Counted from the first letter of the stretch, positions 49,177-60,420 are shown. The stretch is DNA of 64,000 bases from Amphiduros pacificus (GCA_949316495.1 OX439009.1:36901155-36965154), one strand, 5' to 3'. Made by a program: numbers and translations. The notes: generated by a model not told the origin, from the sequence alone.

Positions 49177-49380
49177 TTTTTTCCCCCATGTTTAAATACT
49201 ATTTTTCGTTTTTATAATTATTATAATTTCCTTTCACATAATTTGGCACAAAATCCAGCACGGTGATATTTGGGACATAATATTTGAAATCTGACATGTT
49301 GACATAGTGTACAATAAATTTAGAAACAAATTTGAATAATGAACTGTGAACAGTGAATAAGTAACAAAGTTCACACACAT
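49177..49380 (-). repeat. Right terminal inverted repeat of the foldback element
   Basis: Exact reverse complement of 39976-40179. It is followed at once by the second copy of TGAATCCGG. Confidence 0.92.
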
Positions 49381-49389
49381 TGAATCCGG

Positions 49390-49985
49390 GGGGGGGGCCC
49401 CGGGGGGGGGGGGTACTCTCATAGTCAGCGTTACCGGGGAAGCTGGGCTAAATAGGGTCCTTTTCGCTGATATTTTCCCTAAAACAGGTTAAGATATTTT
49501 ATCATTTTCCCTAAAACAGGGTACTGTTTTTCAAATTTCTCCCTAAAACAGGGATCACAATCCCCCTTTCCAAATCTCCCTCTTCTGCATCATCCCTAAA
49601 TGAGGGTATAAAAAATTCAGCTAGTCCTAAATCAGGGTACCAATAATGATAGAATATTTCCCTAAATTAGGCTCTGGGGTTTTCAGTTCCATCCGGGTTA
49701 AGATATTTTATCATTTTCCCTAAAACAGGGTACTGTTTTTCAAATTTCTCCCTAAAACAGGGATCACAATCCCCTTTTCCAAATCTCCTCCTTCTGCATC
49801 ATCCCTAAATGAGGGTATCAAAAATTCAGCTAGTCCTAAATCAGGGTACCAAATTTCAGCTAGTCCTAAATCAGGGTACCAATAGTGATAGAATATTTCC
49901 CTAATTCAGGCTCTGGGGTTTTCAGTTCCATCCCAGCCTCCGGGGGTTAAAATAATGAGAGTACCCCCCCGGGGGGGGGGGGGGG
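49390..49985. repeat. G-tract-bounded repeat with TACTCTCAT inverted ends
   Basis: Left end GGGGGTACTCTCAT (about 49409-49422) and right end ATGAGAGTACCCCCC (49955-49969) are inverted repeats, set in long G and C runs. The interior is a tandem duplication of about 208 bp (starting near 49.488 and 49.696 kb) full of the dyad CCCTAAAACAGGG and relatives (CCCTAAATGAGGG, CCTAAATCAGGGTAC). It resembles G-run/TACTC-bounded repeats seen in several invertebrate genomes; no formal name is claimed. Confidence 0.65.
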
Positions 49986-50896
49986 AGTTGAAGCACCCGG
50001 GGGTCTGTGGCTAGGGTTTTTTTTTTATCCCCTGCTTTTTTTCAGAGCACATTTGATTCCCCCTAGGAATAAAAAATCCTTGATCCGCCCCTGATTAGAA
50101 GTAGGTATAACCAGAGACATTTAAATATCTCTGAATCTCTGGTGTAACAGTTTCAGGAGTTGTAAAAAATAGTACTTATAAGGGGCAATTGTGGATTGAT
50201 TTTATTTAACTTCCATATGAATATTTTTTATTGTGAAGCGGTGCCAATTCCAGCAGAACAGGCAAGTCAAAACTTTCACCAGGCAAATTTCGGTAAAATG
50301 TTACACATCATCGTGTTGCCAAGTTATTAAGAAAGCAAGTTACAAAATGTTAAAGAGGTTATAACAATTGATCTCAATGAGGTTTTAAAAAAAGGTCTCA
50401 GTGATTATGTTATGATATCCCTCCTACCGCAGTAAATTACATTAATTTTATACGTTGATTTCCAGTGTGATGCCAGCACAGTCCAGCTTCGTTGGTAAGC
50501 ACGCAAGGTGTCGCAACTGGGATCACCACCAAAGCGATGCTCTCTGCGGCACAGCCATTGGCCTAGCCATTGGCCTAGCCACTGCCTTTCCCAGTCTTTT
50601 CCAGAAGTTTGCCATCTTTACCATTCATTAATAGGGACATGCTGCATATTGTTTTTTTTTTTCTTTTTTTTGTATTTTGTTTGTCCCCACTCTGAAGATG
50701 AGGAAATTAGAAAAAAATAGAACATGTATCTCGGAGCGTTTTTTATTTATTTTTTAAATTTAGTTTTATATGGTATGTCTTCTTCGACATTCCAATGCGT
50801 TATTGGCTTCAAACTTGAGCACACAATAATTTTGGCCAATAAAAGTGTATTGTTTGCTTCATATTGATTTCAGCAGAAATGGTCGATGATATATTT
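49986..50896. other. Unassigned intergenic DNA
   Basis: No gene or clear repeat could be identified. A short duplication, CATTGGCCTAGC twice, lies at about 50557-50580. Confidence 0.4.
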
Positions 50897-50932
50897 GTAT
50901 GTATGTATGTATGTATGTATGTATGTATGTAT
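50897..50932. repeat. (GTAT)n microsatellite
   Basis: About nine tandem copies of a tetranucleotide. Confidence 0.95.
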
Positions 50933-51110
50933 TCTTTTATTTTACATGGGACAACTAATACAGTTACAACTGATTTTCAATTAGGCCCATACAAATAAAA
51001 CACACACAATTAGGCAACACATTTACATAAAAAAGAGTTAACATGTACAAGATTAAAATCAGTTCAAGTTCTGCTATTTACAAGATTTGTCTTTGTTATG
51101 TTATTCAAAA

Positions 51111-51130
51111 TGATGATGATAATAATAATA

Positions 51131-51215
<85 letters not shown>

Positions 51216-51243
51216 CGACGACGACAACAACAACAACAACAAC

Positions 51244-51290
<47 letters not shown>

Positions 51291-51353
51291 GAATAAGAAT
51301 AATAAGAATAATAAGAATAATAAGAATAATAAGAATAATAAGAATAATAAAAT
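51111..51353. repeat. Compound trinucleotide microsatellite (AAT/ATG/ACG/AAC/AAG)
   Basis: About 240 bp of A/T-rich trinucleotides in blocks: AAT, GATGAT, GACGAC, AACAAC, AAT again, then AATAAG. The open frames across it (poly-Asn/Asp or poly-Ile/Met) follow from the three-base period and are not a gene. Confidence 0.95.
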
Positions 51354-52885
51354 CTTAACTTAATGGAAAATAGATAAAATACATCCCTTTAAACATCTTA
51401 TCTACTAATAACATCTTACCTCACAAAAACATCTTATCTACAAAGAAATCCGACCAATAGTCTTAGTAGAGGTATGTTGACGGACAGACAGAATGACAGA
51501 AAAAAAATCAGAATTATTCAAGTTTGTTAATTTAAGTTGTATTACAATTTCATTCATCGTGACTGAAAGTTTTCTTTCGATATTTTGAAATCAAGTTATG
51601 AATTTCCTGGAAAAAAAGGAAGTTGCAAAAGTTGGTTCCAAACTAGTATTTCAAAATGTTCAAATACTAGCATACTAATATGAAACAAATTGCGGCCGGG
51701 CGCACTGCAGGACACTGGGGTCAGCTTCTGCAGCTGTGGGGAAGGAAATTGAATCTTTCCCATTCTCATATATAGGACTCTCACGCACAACCAAAATCAT
51801 CACCGATTAGTAAATTGTGGCACGCTTTTAATTTCTAGTTAACTCCTTTCATTGATATTAATCTATTTCAGAAATGTCCACATAGCTTATGTATGGGCCG
51901 TATGAAGAGTATTTTATTTGAGCCTGTAGTACGCATAATGGCTCCCGTGGAAATGAGACGTGTATTTGAAGAGGGAGAACCCTGGCAGAACATCTGTGCC
52001 CCAGTTTGCTTCATTCCCGCGTCTTCATCCCTCACCATCTCCTCAAGTTACATTAAGGGCGAGCTCTGCTTAACACCCCTTCCTTTACTAGCCGTTATTA
52101 CCATGCAGGTGACGCCTGACTACTCCAGACTCTCAGCCTCAGCAACCAAAATTCTTATCTAAAGATAACCCAAAGCGCGTCCATGTTGGAAAGAAAATTC
52201 ACAAGAAGAAAGCCAGCACAAGGAAGTTATTTATGACATCAATGCAACTTTTCTTCTTCATTAAAACTAAGGAAAAGTTGTATTTCTACCCGCAGAAACA
52301 TTTGGAAAGTTCTTAAAAACTTAGGAGGAGTTTGGATCCTACATTCAGGTACAGAAGTTTTAATATTCTCCTGAAAAAGTTTTGGCAGATCGATTACTAT
52401 ACACGTGACGTTGTATTTCCACAACATAGACGCTAAAATAGTATGTTTGTGTATCAAAGCCAGATTATTGAATAAAAGTGAATGCGATCAAAACAAATTA
52501 AAGGTAAAATCTTTCTGTTTTTAAGCAAGTATATACTTCAAAGTTACTTTTTGAAATTGAAAAAGTTTTGCAGAGGTCGCAGCCAGTAGCCCACACAGTA
52601 GCACCATGGCTTTGTGGATCATTGCATACAGGGTTTTCCTGAATGATTTATGCAAATGAGATCAAATGTGATTATCCCAAAGAAATCATAGTTTGTGAAT
52701 TAGGGACATCGTGTATTCATTTCTTTTTATCTTCCTCCAATAATACCAGTATTATATATAAACTAATAAAATAAAATTATAGCTTTAAATGAATATGGAT
52801 ATCAGATCATTGATGTGGATGATGACTAAACAGAATGTTTATCATCAAATAATAGATGACAAGTTCTTGATAATTTGATAACAAC

Positions 52886-52887
<2 letters not shown>
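51354..52887. other. Unassigned intergenic DNA upstream of the zinc-finger gene
   Basis: One GC-richer open stretch at 51872-52107 is preceded by ATCTATTTCAG and followed by ATGCAG|GTGACG, so it could be a 5' non-coding exon. Its translation is not recognisable. Otherwise nothing is seen. Confidence 0.3.

Positions 52888-52958
<71 letters not shown>
52888..52958. repeat. (AT)n microsatellite
   Basis: About 71 bp of uninterrupted AT dinucleotide. Confidence 0.97.
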
Positions 52959-52963
<5 letters not shown>

Positions 52964-53646
52964 ACAAGATTATATGCATTTTGAATCTGCAGTTGAGGTA
53001 ATATGCCCTCAATGACTCAAATTAGTCATAATTGCGCCACGTCTTTTGGAGATATCGATTACATTTCTATGCTGTAATGTATGAAAACCATAGATCTTAC
53101 ACAAAGAGGAACTAATCTCAAAGCTAAAATGGAGGAAGCTAAAGCTCAGAACCGTTCTATCTAATCTTGAAATAAACATTTTAATGAAGAACTTTAAATC
53201 AACTTCTAAAAGCGATATTCTTATGGACAGTGGAGAGATAAATATATTTGTTATGCTCCGACCTCTTTGCAGGCACACTACCAATAGGCTGGAAAATTGC
53301 AATTAAAATGCCAAAATCCTTCTGAACTGATAGGAATGGTAATGAAACAATAATACGAATGTCTACTATAAAATAAAAAATACATTAACTAGTATATCTA
53401 TAAATATATGTGTGCTTAACTGACTCTGTTAAAATTCCTATTTGCAAAAAAATGTACAATTAATGCTGAAAATGAAATGGTGAACTGCTGAATTAAATGT
53501 ATAGATGAAGGCCAGTGATAATAACACGGAAATGGTAATGATGTGAAATGGGAGTTCAAGTTGAGACCACTTCCTAAAAAGGAAAGATGTATTTTTTTTG
53601 TCATTAAAAAAGTTAGATGCTATTTGGAATAATATGGACAAGAAGA

Positions 53647-53860
53647 TTACATTATATTAGCCAATGAGATTCGAGATAACAAGTTTGGGCCAAAATCAAT
53701 ATGTAACATGCATTTCACTTGGTTGCAATTATCATCTGCTCAAGTCTGCTCTGGGAAAGGACTTAACTGATCATTTATGAAACAAATTCCAGGTAATGTT
53801 CACAAATATTACAAAAAACAACGATCAGCACGGCTCAAAGGCCATTGGTATATGCTTTCA
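53647..53860 (+). repeat. Dispersed repeat, copy 1 (TAACAAGTTTGGGCC family)
   Basis: It runs from GCCAATGAGATTCGAGATAA through ATGTAACATGCATTTCA and AATGTTCACAAATATTAC to AAGGCCATTGGTATATG. It aligns collinearly with the reverse complement of 60215-60420. The tail part recurs near 54.3 and 63.13 kb. Confidence 0.7.
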
Positions 53861-54279
53861 GCATGCATTATGCATGTGCCTGTATCTTTATTTCACATTT
53901 AAAGTTAGTTGAATGTTGCTGTCGCCACATGGAATATTTGTATTGATCACTGTATTTCTTACCCTTTCCTCTTTTCTGTGGTATTATTAGTTTGATTTAG
54001 ATTGCTGAAAATATGTCCAATTATAAGATTATATCATCAATTGGAAAATAAGTCTTTTAACCTTGACCTTAAATCTTTCACCTTTAGTTTATACATGGTT
54101 ATTGCAGTGAAAAAGGAGAAATCTTTTCTGAATCTACTTTGTGGATTTCTTAGCTTTTCACGGGTCATTACACCTGACACACCCAGTGCCTCACTCTGAT
54201 AATCTATTTTGTCTACTACAATATAAGACACATAAAGGTTGTCATATTGGCCTTTATAGCTGGTTAGATGCTGAAAATT

Positions 54280-54370
54280 ATCATTTATGTAACAATTTCT
54301 AGTCATGTTTGGGAAATGTTCATGAACATTACCAAAATGCAAAGGTCAGCACAACTATTAGGCTGTTGGC
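54280..54370 (+). repeat. Dispersed repeat, partial copy
   Basis: GAAATGTTCATGAACATTACC, then AAAGGTCAGCACAAC and GGCTGTTGGC, matches the 3' portion of the family at 53647-53860, somewhat diverged. Confidence 0.5.
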
Positions 54371-54776
54371 TTACGTTCTTATTCATTAACTGGTGGACGA
54401 AAAATTCGTAAAAATGCCTTTAATTGAGGTATTATAGTAAATTATTCTTTTGAGACAAAGCTTGATATATGCTCTTCAGAAATATAAATCTCATGTCTTA
54501 TAAAACATATGCAGAATTATGCGATGAGTTTCCTTTTCTACTTGGACCAATAATTTGGCATTTTGCATGAAACAAGCCCTCAAGATATGTCCAGCTCTTT
54601 CCATTTACCTTTAATTCTGACCTTCTATCCAATGGCACAACTAAATTGTTTACTCTTGGAATCAATACAGTGATCTTAATCCTCTCTATCACTGACACCA
54701 TAAATAATATTGGGCTATCTTCTCCTTGGTATATGTACTATATAAATACTTGATTGTCATTATGTCCTTTTTGTCC

Positions 54777-54820
54777 AGGTGATTGGAAATGTGTTTCAAA
54801 CATAACGTTTTCTATTGTAG
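54777..54820 (+). other. Two candidate 3' splice sites before the zinc-finger coding exon
   Basis: TATGTCCTTTTTGTCCAG ends at 54778 and CGTTTTCTATTGTAG ends at 54820. Both have good pyrimidine tracts and suggest that an upstream, probably 5' UTR, exon is spliced to the coding exon. Confidence 0.5.
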
Positions 54821-54872
54821 AAAGTTCTCTTGGATAACAGCACAGCACAAGAGGGCAGCACCTGAGCTGGCA

Positions 54873-57407
54873 ATGGAACCAAGGAAGAGCAACGGCAAAA
54901 CTCTGCCAACTGGATTCACAGCTCAGGACCTTGCCTTGTCTGACTCCAAACCCAGGCTTCCTCAAGCAAATCCACCAGGAGGAAACTTCAGCTTCATGCA
55001 AGAACTGCAGAGCAACCCCTACCCAACATACTTTGAAGGGGGCCAATATCAAAAGGAACCACCCCCCTACAGCAATCAGTACCAGAGCTTCCTTAGTGAA
55101 CTTGAAGGAGTGGAACAACCTTCAGGCATGCTGTCCTTCTACAGTAACAATTATGACTCTGGTAACAATCTCAACTGGCCTAGCCAAACTAATGTTGCCA
55201 CCACTGGGCAATGGCAAGCCCTCAACCACGGAGGAGAGACTTTCCAGGCCCAGAATGGAACCTTTAGCTATAATTTCAGCACAACATACAGTTACCAGAG
55301 CCCACAACACAACCAGCAACAGAACCAAGCTCAACAGCAGCAACAGCCCCCTCAACAAACATTACAGGGCTTTACAGAAACATTCATCAATAACCAATCA
55401 CCCTTATCAAACCCTATATACAACACAGATTATGCTCTGACGTTGCCTCCAAAGCCAGAAGCATTTCCAGTGTACAGTGAAACACCGCCACGACTGGAAG
55501 AGACGACACCTGCAAAGATTGGGAGTCCTCATGTTGGACTTAGCACCCCTGTACCTCAGGCTACAACCCCAATAAAGCAACTTCCTGACACTCCCAACAG
55601 TCTCAATATGACCTCTGATTTTGAATCCAACACAGGGCAAACTGAGGTTACAGGAGCAACAACCCCAGTCAGATCAGTATCAGGAACCAATACACCTGAT
55701 CTGAAAATATCCACTCCCATCAGAAATATCAACATAGATGGCAACCCTAACCTGAGTGAAAGCATTCTAGATCTGGATAGCTGCAAAAATGACGTGGAAT
55801 ATATGGAGCTGGGAGGAAACCCAGGGTCTTCTATTGGGCAATCCAGCGAACACACGGATGAAAGTAATGATACTATGAGCACAGAAACCTCGTCTTCTAC
55901 CTCAGGTGAAAAACCATTTAAATGTGAGAAATGTGACAAGTCTTTCTCTTCTGTGAGTCGCTTGGAAAAGCATGGTAAAAGTCGCTCATGTAACCAGGAG
56001 CCGTTCAGTTGTAATGTTTGTTCACAGACCTTTACAAGGATAGACAATATGCGTAGACATGAAAAAACTCACTCCACTGGCAAGGAATACAAATGTGATA
56101 TTTGTGAGCGCACTTTTATGTTTGCTTCCAAACTGGTGGAACACAGACGCATTCACACAGGGGAGAAACCCTACAAGTGCCATTGGTGTGACCAAGTTTT
56201 CAGAACTTCTTTTGCTGCTAATAAGCACATGAAAACGCACACAAGTGATAAACCCTACCGATGCGACATCTGCAGTAAAGGATTCTCAAAGAATGAACAG
56301 TTAGAGAGACATACAAAGTGCCATCAAAAAGACAAGTCATATCTTTGTAATGTTTGTGGAAAACTTCTTGCCAGCCCCGCAGGCCTAAAAATGCACATGC
56401 TTTCGCATGATGACGATGAGGAACAGTCTTTCAGTTGCAGCCATTGTGATGAGACTTTTGAGGACCAGGAGGCGCTAGTGATGCACCAGGAAGTGCATGA
56501 AGAGGAGCGCCCCCACCAATGCTCCACCTGCCACAAAAGGTTCGCCAAGAAGTCCAGCCTCAGCAACCACATAAAGAAACACAGGGAAGCCAAGCCCTAC
56601 AAGTGTGAAACGTGTGGCAAGGAATTTGTCCGGCAAACAAACTTTGAAGCTCATTTAGAATCTCACAATAATCCTCCACCTGAAAGAAAAACACCAGAGA
56701 AGAAGAGTCCAGTGAGAGTGGCGACACCTCGCGGCAATGAGGGAATAGCTGAGGAGCTCAAACCATATCAGTGTAATGTTTGTGGGAGATGTTTCGCTAA
56801 GACATCCAGTCTTACCAATCACATTAAAACTCACACCGGAGAAAAACCTTTCCGTTGTGAATTCTGTGGAAAGGAGTTTGTCCGCCAGGCCTGCTTCCAG
56901 CAACATGTGGCAAATCATAAGCTGCAGCAGAAGAAGCAGGCTGAGATGGCTTCCGCCCAGGGTCTTCTTCAGCAGCACCCCGACTTCCTTCAGAGACCAA
57001 TGCAAATGGGACAGCAGCACCCTGACATTTCCCAGCACCCTGACATGATTCAGTCTCATTCTGATATGGCGCAGAAACAGCATGATCCCCAGCACCAGTT
57101 TAACCAGATAGCCGAGCAGCACCACCTTGCCCAGATAATGAGACCTCCCCAACTAGTGTCTCATCAACAGCTGGACGCCATTTTGTCAAATCCAAACACT
57201 CTTTTGATCAATGAGCACAACGAGCCTTTGCCACAGCAGCCCCAGGACATGGTCCCAGACGGGGAGATGAAGCCGGAACCGGAAACACCACAGGAACATT
57301 ATGACAATGGTACTCAATCCAATTTGAATCCCGCTAGCCACCTGTCATTACCACAGGATCAGTTACTAGCACAACTTAATGAAGAAAATGAAATAAATAA
57401 TGACTGA
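54873..57407 (+). CDS. Multi-C2H2 zinc-finger protein, 11 fingers, probable transcription factor
   Basis: 844 aa from ATG 54873, which has a good context (GGCAATGG). The frame stays open upstream with another ATG at 54789, and acceptor-like sites lie at 54778 and 54820. The N-terminus is Gln/Pro/Asn-rich with a poly-Gln patch (about 147-170), then a run of Thr-Pro/Ser-Pro sites (about 204-290) of the proline-directed kinase type. Eleven fingers span about 349-682. The first ends in Cys rather than His (C2HC); TGEKP-type linkers join several. Fingers 8-9 and 10-11 are paired duplicates (FAKKSSLSNHIKKH and FAKTSSLTNHIKTH; GKEFVRQ in both), separated by a basic, Pro-rich linker of about 33 aa. 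The C-terminus is Gln/His-rich with QHPD repeats (about 701-745). There is no KRAB, SCAN or BTB domain. The orthologue is not recognised; a nuclear DNA-binding role is inferred from the fingers. Confidence 0.92.
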   Translation: MEPRKSNGKTLPTGFTAQDLALSDSKPRLPQANPPGGNFSFMQELQSNPYPTYFEGGQYQKEPPPYSNQYQSFLSELEGVEQPSGMLSFYSNNYDSGNNLNWPSQTNVATTGQWQALNHGGETFQAQNGTFSYNFSTTYSYQSPQHNQQQNQAQQQQQPPQQTLQGFTETFINNQSPLSNPIYNTDYALTLPPKPEAFPVYSETPPRLEETTPAKIGSPHVGLSTPVPQATTPIKQLPDTPNSLNMTSDFESNTGQTEVTGATTPVRSVSGTNTPDLKISTPIRNINIDGNPNLSESILDLDSCKNDVEYMELGGNPGSSIGQSSEHTDESNDTMSTETSSSTSGEKPFKCEKCDKSFSSVSRLEKHGKSRSCNQEPFSCNVCSQTFTRIDNMRRHEKTHSTGKEYKCDICERTFMFASKLVEHRRIHTGEKPYKCHWCDQVFRTSFAANKHMKTHTSDKPYRCDICSKGFSKNEQLERHTKCHQKDKSYLCNVCGKLLASPAGLKMHMLSHDDDEEQSFSCSHCDETFEDQEALVMHQEVHEEERPHQCSTCHKRFAKKSSLSNHIKKHREAKPYKCETCGKEFVRQTNFEAHLESHNNPPPERKTPEKKSPVRVATPRGNEGIAEELKPYQCNVCGRCFAKTSSLTNHIKTHTGEKPFRCEFCGKEFVRQACFQQHVANHKLQQKKQAEMASAQGLLQQHPDFLQRPMQMGQQHPDISQHPDMIQSHSDMAQKQHDPQHQFNQIAEQHHLAQIMRPPQLVSHQQLDAILSNPNTLLINEHNEPLPQQPQDMVPDGEMKPEPETPQEHYDNGTQSNLNPASHLSLPQDQLLAQLNEENEINND

Positions 57408-58870
57408 ACAGTTTGAATATAAAATGTACAAAGACAGGTTGGAAACATTCTACATAGCCAACGATATCATGTTCCTTTTAAATTGTAACCTCTATTCTGC
57501 ATTATTCAGGTATAAACTAAATAATAGAGAGGAAAATGTATTTTTTCTATCCTTGATATGATGGGAAACCAAAATAGGGTCCATCGAGTGGGCGCATTTA
57601 AATTATATCTGCCGTGTCTTTGCACACATCTCATTTTTCACGCAGATACATTCAGCCTTGTAACTCTTTGCTTTGATGTGAAACAGTAGGTCAGAGTGTA
57701 TAGGTAAAAATCATATGGTTTCAAAATTATAGTATAAGTCAAGTGTCTGATTTTAAATACCTAGAGCATGGGAAATACGGTAAAAATCATAAATTGTGTA
57801 ATTGTGTAATGTCTTAGATGATTATTTTTTTTATAGAAAAGACAGCGTTTAATGTCACCAATTACATATTTCTTCAAAGATTCAAGTATTTCTCAGTCTT
57901 TAACTCAAAAGTCTCAGTTTCAAATGATTTATTCTTTGTTGAGGAAGAGTTAAAAAGGAAATGAATGAAGTATTTTCATTCATTTTTTAATCCACCCGGA
58001 TCCAATACTTGGTTTTCACTGTTTGAGTCCATTTGTATGACAATGCATTCATCAGTAAAATGAAACGTCATTTTGGAATCTCTGGAGCAAAATGTCCCTC
58101 AGGATTTATAATACACAAATAAAAGTATTCTACCTGATCTGGGAGGAATTGATTTGAAATTGGGATATTTCAATGAGTAAGAATTACATGTAGAACCTCA
58201 TGACAATGTAAACCACTCCTTAAAGCTGACAGTTATTTGATATTGCTATACATTGATACAAGATACAGTGGGTTTAAATCGTCACCAAGTATGAACATAT
58301 TTTTCCTCCTAGAATGGAGAACAGATAATATTCCCCATGCACAAACTTAGCCCAAACACAACCATGTGATCTCAGGTGTAAATTATTCACATACAGTAAA
58401 AAAAAAACATATAGATTTGATATTTTAATAAAATATAATAATTCTCTTTGATGATGTTCGTTAATATAACGTCTCACAATAATGTTATCAGATCATTACA
58501 GTTTTGTTTTGTACAACACCCATAAATTATCTGTAAGGGTAATATTTAATGTTTTAAAACAAGATGTTGTTTGAGTATGTTAATTCAGATATATTACGTA
58601 TGGGTTCACAAAGTGTTCATGTATGTATGTGTACATGTAGAGGGGACTCATAAAAATGTTCAAAAACGATTGAAGAATATTGAATTGCAGCTGTATATTA
58701 AAGTATTTTATAGATTTATATTTCAATGTATTTAGAGTAGGACACCCTGTTGATAAGGGCGATTGAGTGAAAATGTAGTATAGGGGTGATTATTTATTAT
58801 ATAAAAATGATTGAATTATGTTTGAAATGTTAATGTATAGATTAATAAAGTGATGATTTGCAGTACATTA
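57408..58870 (+). other. 3' UTR of the zinc-finger gene with two poly(A) signals
   Basis: AT-rich non-coding DNA after the stop codon. AATAAA hexamers lie at 58118-58123 and 58844-58849. The second is followed by a GT-rich stretch and is the better candidate end. The exact end is not known. Confidence 0.5.
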
Positions 58871-58994
58871 ATAGATGTTTTATATTATGGTATTATTTTC
58901 ATTGCATTTTTTGATCAAATTATTCAGTAAATGTACTCTACGTCTCAGGACACTACATGGTTGTAAACCATTGTACATAACAGGAAAACCTGTT

Positions 58995-59101
58995 GATTTT
59001 AAATCATGTGCTGATTGATTTTAAATCATGTGCTGAATGATTTTAAATCATGTGCTGATTGATTTTAAATCATGTGCTGATTGATTTTAAATCATGTGCT
59101 T
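58995..59101. repeat. 22-bp tandem repeat, 5 copies
   Basis: The unit is GATTTTAAATCATGTGCTGA plus TT (one copy AT). GATTTAAAATC-like dyads are internal to each unit. Confidence 0.92.
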
Positions 59102-59140
59102 TTGGCAAGAAAGTTCCATTTGGACATAAACAATGTTGTT

Positions 59141-60230
59141 TTTTAGCTCTGCAGAGCTTTAGGAGGGGGGGAAATGTCTGTCCGTCTGTCTGTCGGTCCG
59201 TCTGTCAACATTTCTTTAAAAATCTTCTTCTCCAAAACTACCAGTACTACATCTTTCATATCTTATATAGAGGTAGATATATAGGTGAAGATTCAGATTC
59301 CTTCAAATCTTAGTGATGTCACCATAGACCTTAGTGCAGTGACCTTGAGGTCACAAATATTGTACTGAGCATATCTCAGCAACCACTTATTACAGGATAT
59401 TAAAACTTGGTATGCAGAAATGTTGTATGTTAAAGCTGTGCCTTGTCATACAATTTTAGTCATGTGACCTTTGACCTTGACACATTGACCTTGAATTCAA
59501 AATTTGTAAACATGCCACATCACAACCATCAGAATTTAATAAAAAACACTTCATATCTGTTATATACTAACACTATGTTTAAAAATCTTCTCCTCCAAAA
59601 CTACCAGTAATATTTGTTTCATATTTAATACAGAGGTAGATAGAGAGTTGACGATTCAGATTCCTTCAAATCTTAGTGATGTCACCATTGACCTTAATGC
59701 AGTGACCTTGATGTCACAAATTTTTTTAAGGGGTATATCTCAGCAACTACTTATAAGAAGAAATTAAAACTTGGTATACAGAAATGTCTTGGGTCATAGC
59801 TGTGCCTCATCATACTTTCTTAGTCATGTGACCTTTGACCTTGACACATTGACCTTAAATTCAAAATTTGTGAACAAGCCACATCATAACCATTAGAAGT
59901 GAATTAAATGCACTTCATACCTGTTATATACAAACACTAATTTATACAGAGCTAGATAGAGAGTTGAAGATTTAGATTCCTTCAATTCTCAGTGATGTCA
60001 CCATTGACCTTAGTGTAGTGACCTTGATGTCACAAATTTTGAAAGGAGCATATCGCGGCAACCACTTATAAGAAGAAATTAAATCTTGGTATACAGAAAT
60101 GTCTTAGGTCATAGCCGTGCCTCATCATACTTTCTTAGTCCTGTGACCTATGACCTTGACACATTGACCTTCAATTCAAAACTTGTATACATGCAAAATC
60201 TCACAACCATCAAAAGTGAATAAACATATA
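59141..60230 (+). repeat. AGCTCTGC-family repeat, about three tandem copies, rich in AGGTCA half-sites
   Basis: It starts TTTTAGCTCTGCAGAGC and contains three related blocks (from about 59.22, 59.58 and 59.94 kb). Each has CCAAAACTACCAGTA or a remnant, GATTCAGATTCCTTCAA, GTGATGTCACCAT and TGACCTTTGACCTTGACAC. The 27.3-kb element is an antisense single copy. Perfect DR1 direct repeats of TGACCT lie at 59465-59477, 59829-59841 and 60144-60156. A terminal GCAGAGCTA recurs at about 60633-60641 and may be the far end. Confidence 0.8.
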
Positions 60231-60420
60231 TTAATGGCATTTGACCTATGCAAATCATTGCTTTTTTGTAATGTTTTTGAACATTTCTTCCTAAGTGATC
60301 ATTTAAATCCTTTTCAAGAGCAGAATTGAGCAGATAGTGATTTTGACCAATCAAAATGCATGTTACATATCACATTTGGCCCCAACTTGTTATCTTGATT
60401 CTCACTGGCTATGTTATTCA
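60215..60420 (-). repeat. Dispersed repeat, copy 2 (antisense)
   Basis: Its reverse complement (AGATAACAAGTTGGGGCC, ATGTAACATGCATTTTG, ATGTTCAAAAACATTAC, AAATGCCATTAATATATG) follows the copy at 53647-53860 from end to end. It appears inserted in or next to the AGCTCTGC-family repeat. Confidence 0.7.

Larger units (their letters stand above)
39967..49389. mobile_element. 9.4-kb foldback DNA transposon (Mutator-like by 9-bp TSD), satellite-filled
   Basis: The element proper is 39976-49380 (9405 bp). It is flanked by a perfect 9-bp direct repeat TGAATCCGG (39967-39975 and 49381-49389). Both ends start ATGTGTGTGAACTTTG, and the two 204-bp terminal inverted repeats (39976-40179, 49177-49380) look identical with no indel. 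Inside there are only tandem copies of a 178-bp satellite, pointing inward from both sides and meeting near 45.89 kb. No transposase frame is visible, so it is non-autonomous. A 9-bp duplication with long TIRs fits the Mutator-like group and 'Foldback' elements; the superfamily is inferred. Identical TIRs suggest a young insertion or ongoing conversion. Confidence 0.88.

Noticed and set aside
51043-51363. Poly-Asn/Asp and poly-Ile/Met frames
   Set aside because: They follow directly from the trinucleotide microsatellite.
51893-52162. 89-codon frame with splice-like borders (51872-52107)
   Set aside because: The translation resembles no family I know and has no supporting context. Left as a possible non-coding exon only.
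54783-54872. Longer N-terminus for the zinc-finger protein
   Set aside because: The frame is open here, but its upstream edge begins with TTG, good acceptor sites lie at 54778 and 54820, and ATG 54873 has the best context. An ATG at 54789 remains possible.
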